DNA of 64,000 nt from positions 369,458 to 433,457 of the forward strand of contig JAJDDO010000024.1 of assembly GCA_029260265.1 (NCBI GenBank), read 5' to 3'. Every line of letters begins with the position of its first letter. The stretch's first letter is position 1. The notes beneath the pieces are model-generated. The model worked only from the letters and a program-made list of their open reading frames with translations, was not told the DNA's origin and made no database searches. Made by a program: the position numbers and the translations under genes. Source of the stretch: Phycisphaerales bacterium (GTDB lineage: Bacteria > Planctomycetota > Phycisphaerae > Phycisphaerales > UBA1924). Shown here piece after piece: positions 20,361 through 29,374 of this stretch.

Positions 20361-20500
20361 GTCGTTCTCCTGCGAAGTTGCGTGTCCACTGTTTGTAAAC
20401 GGGGGCTCTGCGTACATTGTTCCGCAAAAATCAGGAGATCAATACCCACCAAATGGTGGGGTGAGGGCTTGGTCTGTGTTCTGAGCGTGGTTTTGTGCTG

Positions 20501-20911
20501 CTAGGACCTGTTATCGGGCCAAATATCGGTGTCGATGAGTTCGATGGAGTTGTTGGCGGGGTCGCGGAGGTAGATGGATCGCCCTCGGGATTCCCAAGTC
20601 TGCAACTGCTCGATCTCGATGCCATGCTTGACCAGATGGTCCTGCCATGCTTGGAAATCATCGGGCTGGATGCGGAAGGCGATATGCCCCGGGCCCTCTG
20701 GGCCGTGGGAGGGGACGGGTCGGTTGGGAGTCGAGGCGATCTCTGGGTTGAAGATCAGGAGCACCTGGGTGTCGCAAATGCGGAATCCGGCGGAGAGTTC
20801 GGTGTGGTCACCGAGCTTGGAGAGCCCGAGGATATCGCTGTAGAAGCGCTCCATTTCTGCGAGGTTGGTGGCGTAGAGGATGGTCTCGAGTATTGAGGTG
20901 ATCGGTTGCAT
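20501..20911 (-). CDS. VOC (glyoxalase/bleomycin-resistance fold) family protein
   Basis: A single vicinal-oxygen-chelate domain of about 136 residues: ILYATNLAEMERFYSDILGL at the N-terminus, GPGHIAFRI in the middle, and IYLRDPANNSIELID at the C-terminus. Candidate metal ligands are His in GHIAF and Glu in SIELID. Such proteins may be glyoxalases, dioxygenases or resistance proteins, and the substrate cannot be predicted. The start at ATG 20911 (MQPITSIL) is chosen because the frame further upstream shows no homology and runs under the divergent gene at 21042. Confidence 0.85.
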   Translation of the reverse strand: MQPITSILETILYATNLAEMERFYSDILGLSKLGDHTELSAGFRICDTQVLLIFNPEIASTPNRPVPSHGPEGPGHIAFRIQPDDFQAWQDHLVKHGIEIEQLQTWESRGRSIYLRDPANNSIELIDTDIWPDNRS

Positions 20912-21041
20912 TTGAAAGGATAGGGACAAAGTTTGCGGATTTGTGACGGGCAGCATGGAAGCGGGCATCTTGTTGAGTACCGGCTGTCCATGCATCGGGT
21001 GTTGGTGGCGGGGTCGTTTGTGTATTTCGAAAGGATCTGAG

Positions 21042-21839
21042 ATGCAGACTGTTTCTGCCCGCGCGTTCGCTGTGCCTACATTGAAGGTGATTCTCGCCTT
21101 GCTCTTTGCTGTCGGGGCCTTGGGGTGGGCCGGATACACATTTGTGGGTTCAAGCTCTGGCGAGAAGAAGAGCAAGCCGAAGGTCATTGCGACGGCGGTC
21201 GACGATGAGGGCAACGCGGTCGAGCCAAACTACAGCAAGGCGAAGTCCAAGAAGCAGGTCGAAGCGGTTTCTGATGAGATCGAATCGCGGGTTTCGGAGT
21301 TGGCCAACGCTGTTGGCGCCATCAAGACCATCTCGAGCGCGACGGGCAATGACGAGGTTGCGTTCGCGACTGTCCAGTCCTTGGTACCGATTATTCGTGG
21401 GGATCATGACGGTTTCATCGAAGCGATCAAGGCGATGGGCGGAACGATCACCGATCTGGATGGTGAGCATCCGCTCTTTACGCATCTGGCCAAGGTGTTC
21501 GAGCACGCGAGCGTGGATGTTGATCGGATCACGGTTGCGAAGTACGAGCCGCCAAGCGGTGGGATGATGCGTCGTGTGGTTGAGGAGGATGAAGAGGGTG
21601 AGGGCGAGGGACCCAACTCGAGCATGAGGGAGAAGGTGATGATGTTGCGGCCGCAGTCGATCTTCCCCGATGCGCCCGAGATGTCGGATGAATCCGCGAT
21701 CGAGGTCCGGGTGCCGATGCAGAAGAAGGGTGAGGGCGAGTCGATCTTCAGTCTGATTCTGACATGGAACAAGGAAGTCCGGAAATGGCAGCCGGCGACC
21801 TTTGGTGTTGTGCGGCGTGAGCTGACGGAGGAGGATTGA
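21042..21839 (+). CDS. Membrane-anchored protein paired with a pseudopilin
   Basis: The 265-residue product has one transmembrane segment near the N-terminus (VILALLFAVGALGWAGYTFV, about residues 14-33). A Lys-rich stretch and an extracytoplasmic domain with a very acidic tract (VVEEDEEGEGEG) follow. I do not recognise a family. ATG 21042 follows AAGGATC; the frame is open further upstream but without homology. The stop codon lies one base before the ATG of the pseudopilin gene, so the two are surely one transcript. It may be an assembly or anchoring partner of that pseudopilin. Confidence 0.75.
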   Translation: MQTVSARAFAVPTLKVILALLFAVGALGWAGYTFVGSSSGEKKSKPKVIATAVDDEGNAVEPNYSKAKSKKQVEAVSDEIESRVSELANAVGAIKTISSATGNDEVAFATVQSLVPIIRGDHDGFIEAIKAMGGTITDLDGEHPLFTHLAKVFEHASVDVDRITVAKYEPPSGGMMRRVVEEDEEGEGEGPNSSMREKVMMLRPQSIFPDAPEMSDESAIEVRVPMQKKGEGESIFSLILTWNKEVRKWQPATFGVVRRELTEED

Positions 21840-21840
21840 A

Positions 21841-22674
21841 ATGCAACTCGATCAGAGAAACGAATCGAAGCCGAATGGGTTTACGCTTGTTGAGTTGCTT
21901 GTGGTCATCGGGGTGATCGCGATACTGATTGCGATCACGCTGCCGGCGTTGACCGGGGCGCGTGGGTCTGCGTTGCAGACGGTATCACTGTCGAATGTGC
22001 GGTCGGTCGGGCAGCAGTTCTCCCAGTACGCATCAGTTCATAGGCAGAACCCGCATCGTGGGTACGGCGATATTCCCAGCGAGCTCGAGGAGATGGGCGA
22101 TATGATCCCGGGCGGGGAAGATGTGATTATCGTGTCGTGGTATCCGGGCGGGGTGGTGATGGCGACGAGTGATTATTTTTCGCAGGCGTGGCTGTGGCCC
22201 GCCATTGTGACGCCGATGGATGAATGGCCCGAGTTCTGGGAGACCTGGATCTCACCTCGTAAGCAAGACGCGGATCTGCCCGAGCAAGAAGACTTTGGGT
22301 TCGACAACGACACGCCGATCGAGGAACAGATCTCGGTGCGGTATTCCAACAGCTTTGTTGCCCGTCCCAAGTATTTCTCCGAGGGTGTTGGTGCAGAGGA
22401 GTCCGCGTCCTTGCTTCGCGCGACGCGCCCGCAGGATGTCAGGTACCCGAGCGGGAAGGTGATGCTCTGGGATAACGATCTGGCGTATATGACGCGCGAG
22501 GTGCCCGAGCGCGTCGATGGGCTGTTGAATGCAGATACCCCGATGTGCTTTGCGGATATGCATGGCGAGGTGCTTAACCCGCAGGATGCATCGGACTCGG
22601 TGACGACGCCGCTGCAAGAACGCAGCACGCGGTTGCATTCCACCAAGGACGGCGTGTTTGGGCGCGATTACTAG
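21841..22674 (+). CDS. Pseudopilin-like protein
   Basis: The 277-residue product has the prepilin signature NGFTLVELLVVIGVIAILIA at about residues 12-31, with Glu5 present, and a C-terminal domain containing CFADMHGEV. Its C-terminus, TKDGVFGRDY, closely matches the end of another pseudopilin in this window (54884-55921, [12 protein letters not shown]), although the two loci are over 30 kb apart. It is translationally adjacent to the membrane protein gene upstream (1 bp gap). It is probably a pseudopilus subunit exposed at the cell surface or in the periplasm. Confidence 0.85.
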   Translation: MQLDQRNESKPNGFTLVELLVVIGVIAILIAITLPALTGARGSALQTVSLSNVRSVGQQFSQYASVHRQNPHRGYGDIPSELEEMGDMIPGGEDVIIVSWYPGGVVMATSDYFSQAWLWPAIVTPMDEWPEFWETWISPRKQDADLPEQEDFGFDNDTPIEEQISVRYSNSFVARPKYFSEGVGAEESASLLRATRPQDVRYPSGKVMLWDNDLAYMTREVPERVDGLLNADTPMCFADMHGEVLNPQDASDSVTTPLQERSTRLHSTKDGVFGRDY

Positions 22675-22760
22675 GTGTGTTGAGTATCCGGGGAACCAGT
22701 ATTCGCCGTCATTGGCGCACTCGTATTCAGGTCATTGGATGATCGAAGGTGTGGTGCTTT

Positions 22761-24146
22761 CTACGGGTGAGTAGATTCATCTTGTGCGGGAGGTTTGTCC
22801 TTGAGGTTGCGTGCGAGGTGAGCGAAGCCGAGTGCGCCGCAGAGGATGATGCCCATACCTACGGCGAATACCCAAGATCCTTCTCCGGGCCAGTGATTGT
22901 TGTAGAGGTTGTAGATCGCGACGCCGACAAATGGTGCGGTGAGCCCGCGGAGCCCGGTGAGGGTGACATGCACGCTCATGTAATCGCTCGATCGGTCTGC
23001 GCGGACAAAGTGGAGATGCCCGAGGTTCCAGGCGAGCGCGCCGCCGCCGAATGCGATTCCTCGGAGTACCTGTGCAGCAAACATGAGCGTGATGATGTGA
23101 AACTGTGCTGCGAAAAGGGCGATCGCAAACGAGGCAATAAAGACCCACGAGTGGATTGCGCGAAACTCGATAACATGCACACGATCGAGGAGTCTGGCCC
23201 AGAGGGGGATAAACAGGGGCATCATCAGAAGCGGGATAACCTGGGTGAGGATAAGCCCGGGGAGGTAGTCGAGCCCGAACTGTTCTTTGGCGATGATGAC
23301 GAATGGTGCCCAGGACATGATGTTGCCGAACCCGATGAGCAACTGGCAGAGCTGGTAGTCTCGGTACTCTTTGTCGTCGATGAGCACGCGGGCGATGCGT
23401 CGGAAGGATGAGCCCTTGCGTTGTGTGGTTCGTCGTTCGGAGCAGATGATGCGGCGTTCGCCTCGAACGCGGATTCGTGCGTACGAGCCAACGCCGATCA
23501 GCGCGACCACGCCTCCGATCGGGAGGAGGACACGGTAGCTATTCTCGGATGCCTGCATGGCAAGCCCGAGCCCGATGGTGATCATCGAGCTGATGGTGAC
23601 AGATACGGTCTGGACCTTGCCGGTGAGGCGTGCGCGGTCTGTTGGGTAGTTGACTCCCCAGATGGTTGAGCGGATGGTGACGATGCCGGCGAGCATGATC
23701 CGGGCGGTGAACGCCGCGGAGACGAGCATCGCCAGCCCCGCGGGGGTGCGTGGCGCCATGGCCATGGCGGCTACGGAGATCAGCACGCCGAGTTGAAGCG
23801 CGGTGATAAAGGGGATCTTGCGCCTGCCGTGGGCGAGCGTTGCCCAGAGGAATGAGGTGATATTCGCCAGGGCGGGGGCGGAGATGAGTGCTGCGGCGAT
23901 GTAGTTGAGGAGTTGGTCGTCGACCACGCCGTCAAAGAGCTTGCGGACGATGAACCCGATGACCGAGCCCTCGGTGGCGGCGATCGCCCAAGGCAGGAAA
24001 AAAGCGCTGCGGAGCTCGCGGGCATAGTTTGGGCGTGAGAGCCAGGGCATCGCGCTTGGGTGGAAGCTGAGAAAGGCGAGCATCACCAGCTTGACGGGCG
24101 AGGCAACACGCAGCGGGAGCGGGCGGATCCGAGCACGATCACGCAT
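22761..24146 (-). CDS. MFS-type transporter
   Basis: The 461-residue protein is mostly hydrophobic, with about 11-12 predicted membrane segments (for example VRKLFDGVVDDQLLNYIAAA, MITIGLGLAMQA, FAVGMGIILCGALGFAHLA). It is like the major facilitator family, but the substrate is unknown. The open frame continues to 24275, but that part lies under the lepA start region. ATG 24146 gives MRDRARIRPLPL before the first membrane span and is my choice. It is divergent from lepA with about 95 bp between starts. Confidence 0.75.
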   Translation of the reverse strand: MRDRARIRPLPLRVASPVKLVMLAFLSFHPSAMPWLSRPNYARELRSAFFLPWAIAATEGSVIGFIVRKLFDGVVDDQLLNYIAAALISAPALANITSFLWATLAHGRRKIPFITALQLGVLISVAAMAMAPRTPAGLAMLVSAAFTARIMLAGIVTIRSTIWGVNYPTDRARLTGKVQTVSVTISSMITIGLGLAMQASENSYRVLLPIGGVVALIGVGSYARIRVRGERRIICSERRTTQRKGSSFRRIARVLIDDKEYRDYQLCQLLIGFGNIMSWAPFVIIAKEQFGLDYLPGLILTQVIPLLMMPLFIPLWARLLDRVHVIEFRAIHSWVFIASFAIALFAAQFHIITLMFAAQVLRGIAFGGGALAWNLGHLHFVRADRSSDYMSVHVTLTGLRGLTAPFVGVAIYNLYNNHWPGEGSWVFAVGMGIILCGALGFAHLARNLKDKPPAQDESTHP

Positions 24147-24241
24147 TTCAGGATTTGGGGTTGGGCCGGACGATTCTCGCACAGCCTGGATCATTGCCAA
24201 GCGAGAGGAAAAGTCGAGCGATGCCCGGTGCAGGGCGTACA

Positions 24242-26089
24242 ATGGTGGACAGAACTTCCCCAAAGAGAGAGCCACGCGTGCATATCCGAAACTTTTCCAT
24301 TATTGCTCATATCGATCACGGCAAATCCACCCTTGCGGATCGGCTTTTGCAGGCGACCAACGCCGTATCTGACCGCGAGGCCAAGGCCCAGCTGCTCGAC
24401 TCGATGGATCTCGAACGCGAGCGTGGGATCACGATCAAGGCATCGGCCGTGACGGTGATGCACCATCACAAGGGCGAGGAGTACATGCTCAACTTTATCG
24501 ACACGCCCGGGCATGTCGACTTTGGGTACGAGGTCTCGCGTGCGCTCAAGGCGTGTGAGGGCGCGTTGCTGATCGTGGATGCGTCGCAGGGGGTCGAGGC
24601 CCAGACGGTGGTCAATACTTATCTCGCGGTCGAGCAGGATCTCGAGATCGTGCCTGTTCTCAACAAGATCGACCTGCCCGGTGCGCGTCCGGATGAGATC
24701 GCAGAGGAGGTTGAACAGGTGCTCGGGCTTGATGCGCTCGATTGCATCCCCGTGAGCGCGAAGACGGGCGAGGGGATCCCGGAGCTGCTCGACGCGATAT
24801 GTGACCGATTCCCCGGGCCGAGCGCGCCTGTGATGGAGCAGACCCGCGCGCTGATCTTCGACGCGGTGTACGACGATTACCGCGGCGTGATTGTGTATTG
24901 CCGGGTGTTTGATGGTCGGTTGACCGTCGGCGACAAGATCCTGATGATGGGGCTCGAACGCACCTTCACAATCACCGAGCTCGGCAAGAACATGCCGAAA
25001 CCAACGAAGGTGAAAACGGTTGGACCCGGCGAGGCGTGCTATATGGTCGCGGCGATCAAGACGCTCGGCGATGTGCGCGTGGGCGATACGATCACGATTG
25101 ATCACAACCCGGCGCCCGAGGCGCTCGACGGGTATGCTCCGCCTTCGCAGATGGTGTTCTGTGATTTTTACCCTTCTACCAGCGAGAAAAAAGGCAACAG
25201 CTTCGAGGAGCTGCGAGACGCGATGGAGAAGTTGATCTTGAACGATTCGTCTTTTAGTTACCAGGCGGTGCATTCCGAGGCTTTGGGCTTCGGGTTCCGG
25301 TGTGGGTTCCTGGGGCTGCTGCATATGGACATCATCCAAGAGCGGCTCGAACGCGAGGGGGGCGTCGAGGTCGTGCAGACCGCGCCGACTGTCTCGTACA
25401 AGATCAAGATGCGGGGTAAGCGCAACGAGATCTTTGAGAAAGAAATCCATAACCCCGCAGATCTTCCCGATGCAGGGTTGATCACGGACTTCACCGAGCC
25501 GATCTGCAAGGTTGAGATCATGACGCCGGAGAAGTACATCGGCGAGACAATGAAACTCTGCATGGATCGGCGTGGCGTGTTCAAAAACCAGACCTTTGTC
25601 TCACATGGACGAGACATGCTCAGCTTTGAGATCCCGCTGGCGGAGATCATCTTTGACTTTTACGACAAGCTCAAGGGGATCAGTCAGGGGTACGCGACGA
25701 TGGACTACGAGGTCATCCGTTACGACAAAAACGAGCTGGTCAAGGTTTCTATCCTGATCAACAACGAACCGGTCGAGGCGTTGAGCCTGATCTGTCACAA
25801 AGATCGCGCGGTTTCGCGTGGCAAGCTGCTGCTGACGAAACTCAAGAAGCAGATCGACCGTCACCAGTTCGAAATCCCACTGCAGGCGGCGATCGGCGGC
25901 AAGATCATTGCCCGCGAAACGATCAAGGGCTTCCGCAAGGATGTGACCGCCAAGTGCTACGGCGGCGATATCAGCCGAAAGCGGAAACTGCTCGAAGCAC
26001 AGAAGAAGGGCAAGAGCAAGATGAAGTCGATTGGGTCGGTGAACATCCCACAGAAGGCGTTTATGGCGGTGCTTGATACGGGAGAGTAA
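24242..26089 (+). CDS. lepA: Elongation factor 4 (LepA), translational GTPase
   Basis: LepA is a ribosome-binding GTPase related to EF-G. Visible motifs: AHIDHGKSTLADRLL (G1), RERGITIKA (G2), DTPGHVDFGYE (G3), NKIDLPGA (G4), SAKTGEGI (G5), and the LepA-specific C-terminal region (VTAKCYGGDISRKRKLLEAQ, residues about 565-585). With ATG 24242 the product has 615 residues. A GTG at 24278 would give VHIRNFSII, the classical N-terminus of LepA, and is an equally reasonable start. The DUF4279 gene follows after 5 bp. Confidence 0.96.
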   Translation: MVDRTSPKREPRVHIRNFSIIAHIDHGKSTLADRLLQATNAVSDREAKAQLLDSMDLERERGITIKASAVTVMHHHKGEEYMLNFIDTPGHVDFGYEVSRALKACEGALLIVDASQGVEAQTVVNTYLAVEQDLEIVPVLNKIDLPGARPDEIAEEVEQVLGLDALDCIPVSAKTGEGIPELLDAICDRFPGPSAPVMEQTRALIFDAVYDDYRGVIVYCRVFDGRLTVGDKILMMGLERTFTITELGKNMPKPTKVKTVGPGEACYMVAAIKTLGDVRVGDTITIDHNPAPEALDGYAPPSQMVFCDFYPSTSEKKGNSFEELRDAMEKLILNDSSFSYQAVHSEALGFGFRCGFLGLLHMDIIQERLEREGGVEVVQTAPTVSYKIKMRGKRNEIFEKEIHNPADLPDAGLITDFTEPICKVEIMTPEKYIGETMKLCMDRRGVFKNQTFVSHGRDMLSFEIPLAEIIFDFYDKLKGISQGYATMDYEVIRYDKNELVKVSILINNEPVEALSLICHKDRAVSRGKLLLTKLKKQIDRHQFEIPLQAAIGGKIIARETIKGFRKDVTAKCYGGDISRKRKLLEAQKKGKSKMKSIGSVNIPQKAFMAVLDTGE

Positions 26090-26094
26090 GACTG

Positions 26095-26541
26095 ATGCCG
26101 TATGTAGCTGATATCAGTTTGTCGATCTGTGTGCATTCGCAGATCCTATCGCCTGATGAGATCACCAAGCTTGCAGGCGTTCCCCCGACGGATTCTCACT
26201 GCAAAGGGGATAAGCGGTCGCCGGTTCGCAAAGAGGTGTATGTATCGAACTATTGGGCTTTACGCGTGAAAATGCGTGGCGAGGTTGAGTCGTCGGATTG
26301 TACGGAATGGTTCTCGGATGGGATTGTGAGGCTGTTAAAGCAAGTGCCGGCGGACTTTGTTTCGCAGTTAGCAAACCTTGATCCCGCAACTGAACCAATC
26401 GTTTGGGTTGGTCTGTTCGATGTTCAGGATCAAGGGGCTTTTAACATCCGTGCGGATGCGTCTCGGATGCTTGGATTGTACGAACTTGAGCTTGAGTTCG
26501 ATATGTACATCGATTACGCCGCGTTGGAAACTAGGGAGTGA
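26095..26541 (+). CDS. DUF4279-like protein
   Basis: The 148-residue product shows the pattern of this uncharacterised family: an N-terminal beta strand, then LSPDEITKLAGVPPT and a Lys/Gly-Asp element (CKGDKRSP), then a Trp (NYWALRVK). There is no signal peptide. It is 5 bp after lepA and 3 bp before the next small gene, so probably co-transcribed. The base composition seems somewhat lower in G+C than lepA, which could point to recent acquisition. The family assignment comes from motif memory and is moderate. Confidence 0.6.
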   Translation: MPYVADISLSICVHSQILSPDEITKLAGVPPTDSHCKGDKRSPVRKEVYVSNYWALRVKMRGEVESSDCTEWFSDGIVRLLKQVPADFVSQLANLDPATEPIVWVGLFDVQDQGAFNIRADASRMLGLYELELEFDMYIDYAALETRE

Positions 26542-26544
26542 TTC

Positions 26545-26880
26545 ATGTCGACACGACGCCGATGGATTTGCTGTGTTGTGGGTATTGTCCAACTCCTTGC
26601 TGCTGGACTCTTTGGTTGGTCAGCCATTTTTCTTCATGAACGGCTTGGACCAGATTTTGTAGCCGGTGCCGGAGCCCAACTCGTTGAGTCGCTAAAGACG
26701 GAGGACGCTGTCTTTGATGATGAGGACGCCATTGGCAATAGCATTGTAGAAGTATTGTCGGAGATGCACGATCAGAAACTAGGCCCACTTGTGCTTTGGA
26801 AGAACACGCTTTTGATCAACGGGCTGTTCTTTGTAGTGTTCGGGCTCTGGCCAAGCAGGAAGCGTGTGCCCGCTGGCTAG
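26545..26880 (+). CDS. Small membrane protein of unknown function
   Basis: A 111-residue protein with two likely transmembrane segments (WICCVVGIVQLLAAGLFGWS near the N-terminus, TLLINGLFFVVFGLW near the C-terminus) and an acidic loop (KTEDAVFDDEDAIG) between them. It follows the DUF4279 gene by 3 bp, a layout typical of one transcript. I do not recognise a family. Confidence 0.6.
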   Translation: MSTRRRWICCVVGIVQLLAAGLFGWSAIFLHERLGPDFVAGAGAQLVESLKTEDAVFDDEDAIGNSIVEVLSEMHDQKLGPLVLWKNTLLINGLFFVVFGLWPSRKRVPAG

Positions 26881-26918
26881 GACTCTCTAGATGCAGGGCA
26901 CAAGTCGATGGACGAGGA

Positions 26919-27437
26919 TTAGTACCGCATCTCGATCGCACGCACAAACTCGCCATCTTGGCTTACCACAGCGTACATCCTGTCAAAGGCATCGTGGGGG
27001 AGGTCAGCGATGGTGGGGCCGCCGAGGGCGGTGAGGATCATTGGCGCCGTGTTGGAGTGGGCGACGACGAGGACCGCGCTGTTCATCGGGTGGGTTCGGA
27101 TATCGTGGATGAGCGCACCGGCGTTGAGTGCGGGGTACTCTGTGGGATCAATAGCGAAGCCTGCGGCGGTCTGGTGTGAGCGTTTGGTCGCGGTGACATA
27201 GATCGCGGCGAGTGGTTCGGCGGAGAGCATCTCGGCAAGCCGGGCGGCGCGGGTGTGCCCCAGGGCGGTCAGGTCCGGGTCTTTGCCCGAATCCGGCGGG
27301 GTGTCAGCGTGGCGGACGAGGAAAACAACACGCGTGTCGCTCGGAGGGTTCTCCAGAGGCGGGGTCGCCCAAGCGATGAGCCCGGTGAACAAAGCTACGG
27401 CGAGCAGAGAGATGACGGCGGCGGATCGTGATTGCAT
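26919..27437 (-). CDS. Histidine phosphatase superfamily protein, membrane-anchored or secreted
   Basis: The 172-residue protein begins with a hydrophobic segment (SAAVISLLAVALFTGLIAWA) that is either a signal peptide or an anchor. The catalytic RHAD motif follows (VFLVRHADTPPD, about residues 45-56), along with LTALGHTRAARL and the second conserved His in VVAHSNTAPM. This places it in branch 1 of the histidine phosphatases. ATG 27437 is chosen over the long upstream frame (27698), which lies antisense to the nitroreductase gene. It is the last gene of the globin/nitroreductase operon, 19 bp after the nitroreductase. Confidence 0.8.
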   Translation of the reverse strand: MQSRSAAVISLLAVALFTGLIAWATPPLENPPSDTRVVFLVRHADTPPDSGKDPDLTALGHTRAARLAEMLSAEPLAAIYVTATKRSHQTAAGFAIDPTEYPALNAGALIHDIRTHPMNSAVLVVAHSNTAPMILTALGGPTIADLPHDAFDRMYAVVSQDGEFVRAIEMRY

Positions 27438-27456
27438 GGGGTTATCCTTTGGCGTG

Positions 27457-28188
27457 CTAGTCGAGGCTGGCGCCCTTGGAGCGGAAGAAGTCGCCGAGAC
27501 CGGGGCGGGCGGCGTAGGAGAACTTCTTGGCGATGGCGGCGGACCAGGTGCTCGGCTGAGCTCCGCGCTCGGTGAGGTATGTGGTGTATGCCTCGTCGTA
27601 CCGGTTGATGCCCGCGTGGGTTTCGGCGTCGGTGGGGTAGGTGTTCTCGAAGAGCATGGCATCGGGGGCGAGGCGCGGGCGGCTCGATGGGGATTCATCG
27701 GGCACGCCGACGCAGAGCCCGTAGAGTGGGCAGACCCCCTGGGGAAGGTTGAGGATCTTGTCGAGCAGCGGGAGGTCGTTGCGGATGCCGCCGATGTAGC
27801 AGGTGCCGTACCCGAGGGATTCGAACGCGAGGTTGAAGTTCTGCGCGAAGAGCGAGGCGTCGATGGTGCCGACGAGGAATGCTTCGAGGCTCGAGTCGTA
27901 TTGCTGCCCGGTTTTTTCGACGATCAGCATGTGCTTGCGGAGGTCGGCGCAGATGATGAAGAACGCGCCGCAGTCGTGAACCTTCTGCTGTGGACCGGCG
28001 AGGTCGGCGATCTGTTGGCGCTTGGTGGAGTCGGTGATGTGGATCACGCAGTAGGGCTGGACCGCGGAGCTGGTCGCGGCCATCTGCCCGGCGCGCATGG
28101 CTTGGGTGATGTGCTCGGCGCTCACCGGGTCATCGGTGTATTTGCGGACCGAACGGTGGGCGTGCATCTGATCGATGGTTGGATTCAT
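27457..28188 (-). CDS. Nitroreductase family flavoprotein (NfsA/FRP-like)
   Basis: The 243-residue protein has the FMN-binding Arg-Ser motif (HRSVRKYTDDPV, residues 11-22), SSAVQPYCVIHI, GYGTCYIGGIRND and LYGLCVGVPDE, all typical of oxygen-insensitive NAD(P)H nitroreductases/flavin reductases. It would reduce nitro compounds or flavins using NAD(P)H. It overlaps the upstream lipoprotein gene by 4 bp (ATGA) and belongs to an operon with a truncated hemoglobin, which could point to nitric oxide or nitrosative stress, but this is inference. Confidence 0.9.
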   Translation of the reverse strand: MNPTIDQMHAHRSVRKYTDDPVSAEHITQAMRAGQMAATSSAVQPYCVIHITDSTKRQQIADLAGPQQKVHDCGAFFIICADLRKHMLIVEKTGQQYDSSLEAFLVGTIDASLFAQNFNLAFESLGYGTCYIGGIRNDLPLLDKILNLPQGVCPLYGLCVGVPDESPSSRPRLAPDAMLFENTYPTDAETHAGINRYDEAYTTYLTERGAQPSTWSAAIAKKFSYAARPGLGDFFRSKGASLD

Positions 28189-28715
28189 ATTTCGTCTGGT
28201 CCTGATTTGTGTTGCTTGATGGTCTCGACGACTTCGCCGGCGATTTCATTGGGGACGAGGAAGGTGAGGGAGTATTGCTCTATGAGGAACCCGGCGAATC
28301 GGCTGCTAAGGACGGCGGTGCCGCGGAGGGTGCCGTACTTTTCATGGGTGAGTGTCTCATCGAGCCAAGCGATGGTGTAGTTGTAGTTGAATCGGATGTG
28401 GCGTTGGCTCGGGGTGTAGGTCCATCCGTGCCCGTCGGCGAATGGCTCGCGGGCGTAGTCCATGAACTGCTCTTTGTTCCAGATCTCTGTGGAATCGGTG
28501 CCGAGGAAGATGCTGTCGTCGGTCATCTGCTCGAAGTACATATCAAACAATCCGCGTGAGGCGGCCTCGTGCCAGATAGAGAGCGTGAGGTTGACAGCAT
28601 CGGTGGCGATCTGCTCGCGCGCTTCATCGCCGACTGGGCGTTGGGGCGTTGATGCGCACCCCGCGAGGTGCCATGATGCGACAACAACGGCGGTGATGAT
28701 TGTTCTGTATCTCAT
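28185..28715 (-). CDS. Lipoprotein with NTF2/SnoaL-like domain
   Basis: The 176-residue product has a signal peptide ending in a lipobox (WHLAGC, Cys at about 20). The body resembles nuclear transport factor 2-like domains: EAASRGLFDMYFEQMTDD, SIFLGTDSTEIWNKEQFMDY, and beta strands to SSRFAGFLIEQYSLTFLV. Such domains bind small molecules or act as calcium/calmodulin-kinase-like association domains. ATG 28715 is preceded by AAGGAG. It overlaps the globin gene (4 bp) and the nitroreductase gene (4 bp), so it sits in the middle of a tightly coupled operon. Confidence 0.7.
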   Translation of the reverse strand: MRYRTIITAVVVASWHLAGCASTPQRPVGDEAREQIATDAVNLTLSIWHEAASRGLFDMYFEQMTDDSIFLGTDSTEIWNKEQFMDYAREPFADGHGWTYTPSQRHIRFNYNYTIAWLDETLTHEKYGTLRGTAVLSSRFAGFLIEQYSLTFLVPNEIAGEVVETIKQHKSGPDEI

Positions 28716-29200
28716 TTCGTGTCTCCTTCTGGCTTTGCATTGACCATCCATGCGCTGAAATCAACGACGAACTTCCACACCGCGTCCACATGCTCGGCGG
28801 GCATGTGAAACTTCGCCGGCGCTTCGTCGAGCGTTTCTCGGTAGCAGCGGAGCCATTCTTGGCGGGCGGGTTCGTCGATGACAAACGGCAGGTGCCTGGC
28901 GCGCATCATCGGCTGCCCGTATTTCTTTTGGTAGACATGAGGCCCGCCAAAGAGGAATACGAACATGGCGGCGGATTTGTCGGCCGCACGCATCAGGTTC
29001 CGTTCGGACTTAGGAAACAGATCGGTGACCGAGGACTCGCCGAGACGGCGATAGAAGGCGTGAAAAAACGCGGTGATCTGCTCCTCGCCCATCGCTTCGT
29101 AGACGGCTGGGGGCACGCGATCGGTCTGCGGCGGGCCGCCCGGGGGCGTCCAAATAGGCTCTTCGCGGTCGCCCGCGGGGTGGGTGTTGAGGATGTCCAT
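28712..29200 (-). CDS. Truncated hemoglobin (2/2 globin)
   Basis: The 162-residue protein matches truncated globins: AFFHAFYRRLGESSVTDLFP (B/C helices), FLFGGPHVYQKKYGQPMMRARHLPFVID with the proximal His in RARHLPF, and EWLRCYRETLDE. The HXPF-type motif suggests group II. The distal residue is Tyr (AFYRR). It binds heme and may scavenge nitric oxide or oxygen. ATG 29200 is preferred over TTG 29206. It is first in an operon whose members overlap by 4 bp, followed by a lipoprotein and a nitroreductase. Confidence 0.88.
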   Translation of the reverse strand: MDILNTHPAGDREEPIWTPPGGPPQTDRVPPAVYEAMGEEQITAFFHAFYRRLGESSVTDLFPKSERNLMRAADKSAAMFVFLFGGPHVYQKKYGQPMMRARHLPFVIDEPARQEWLRCYRETLDEAPAKFHMPAEHVDAVWKFVVDFSAWMVNAKPEGDTK

Positions 29201-29374
29201 CCGCAAGGGTAGTCCAACGAGCCCAAGGGTTCAGCGTGTGATAACACGGAATCAAGCGGCGGAGAGAATAGGAACTTGCGGGCGGGGAGGGTTATGCGGG
29301 ATTGGGCATGGGCTTGTGCGCCGAACTGTGTGATATCAATCGAAACACGCCTCGATTGGGGTGATTTATGACAC

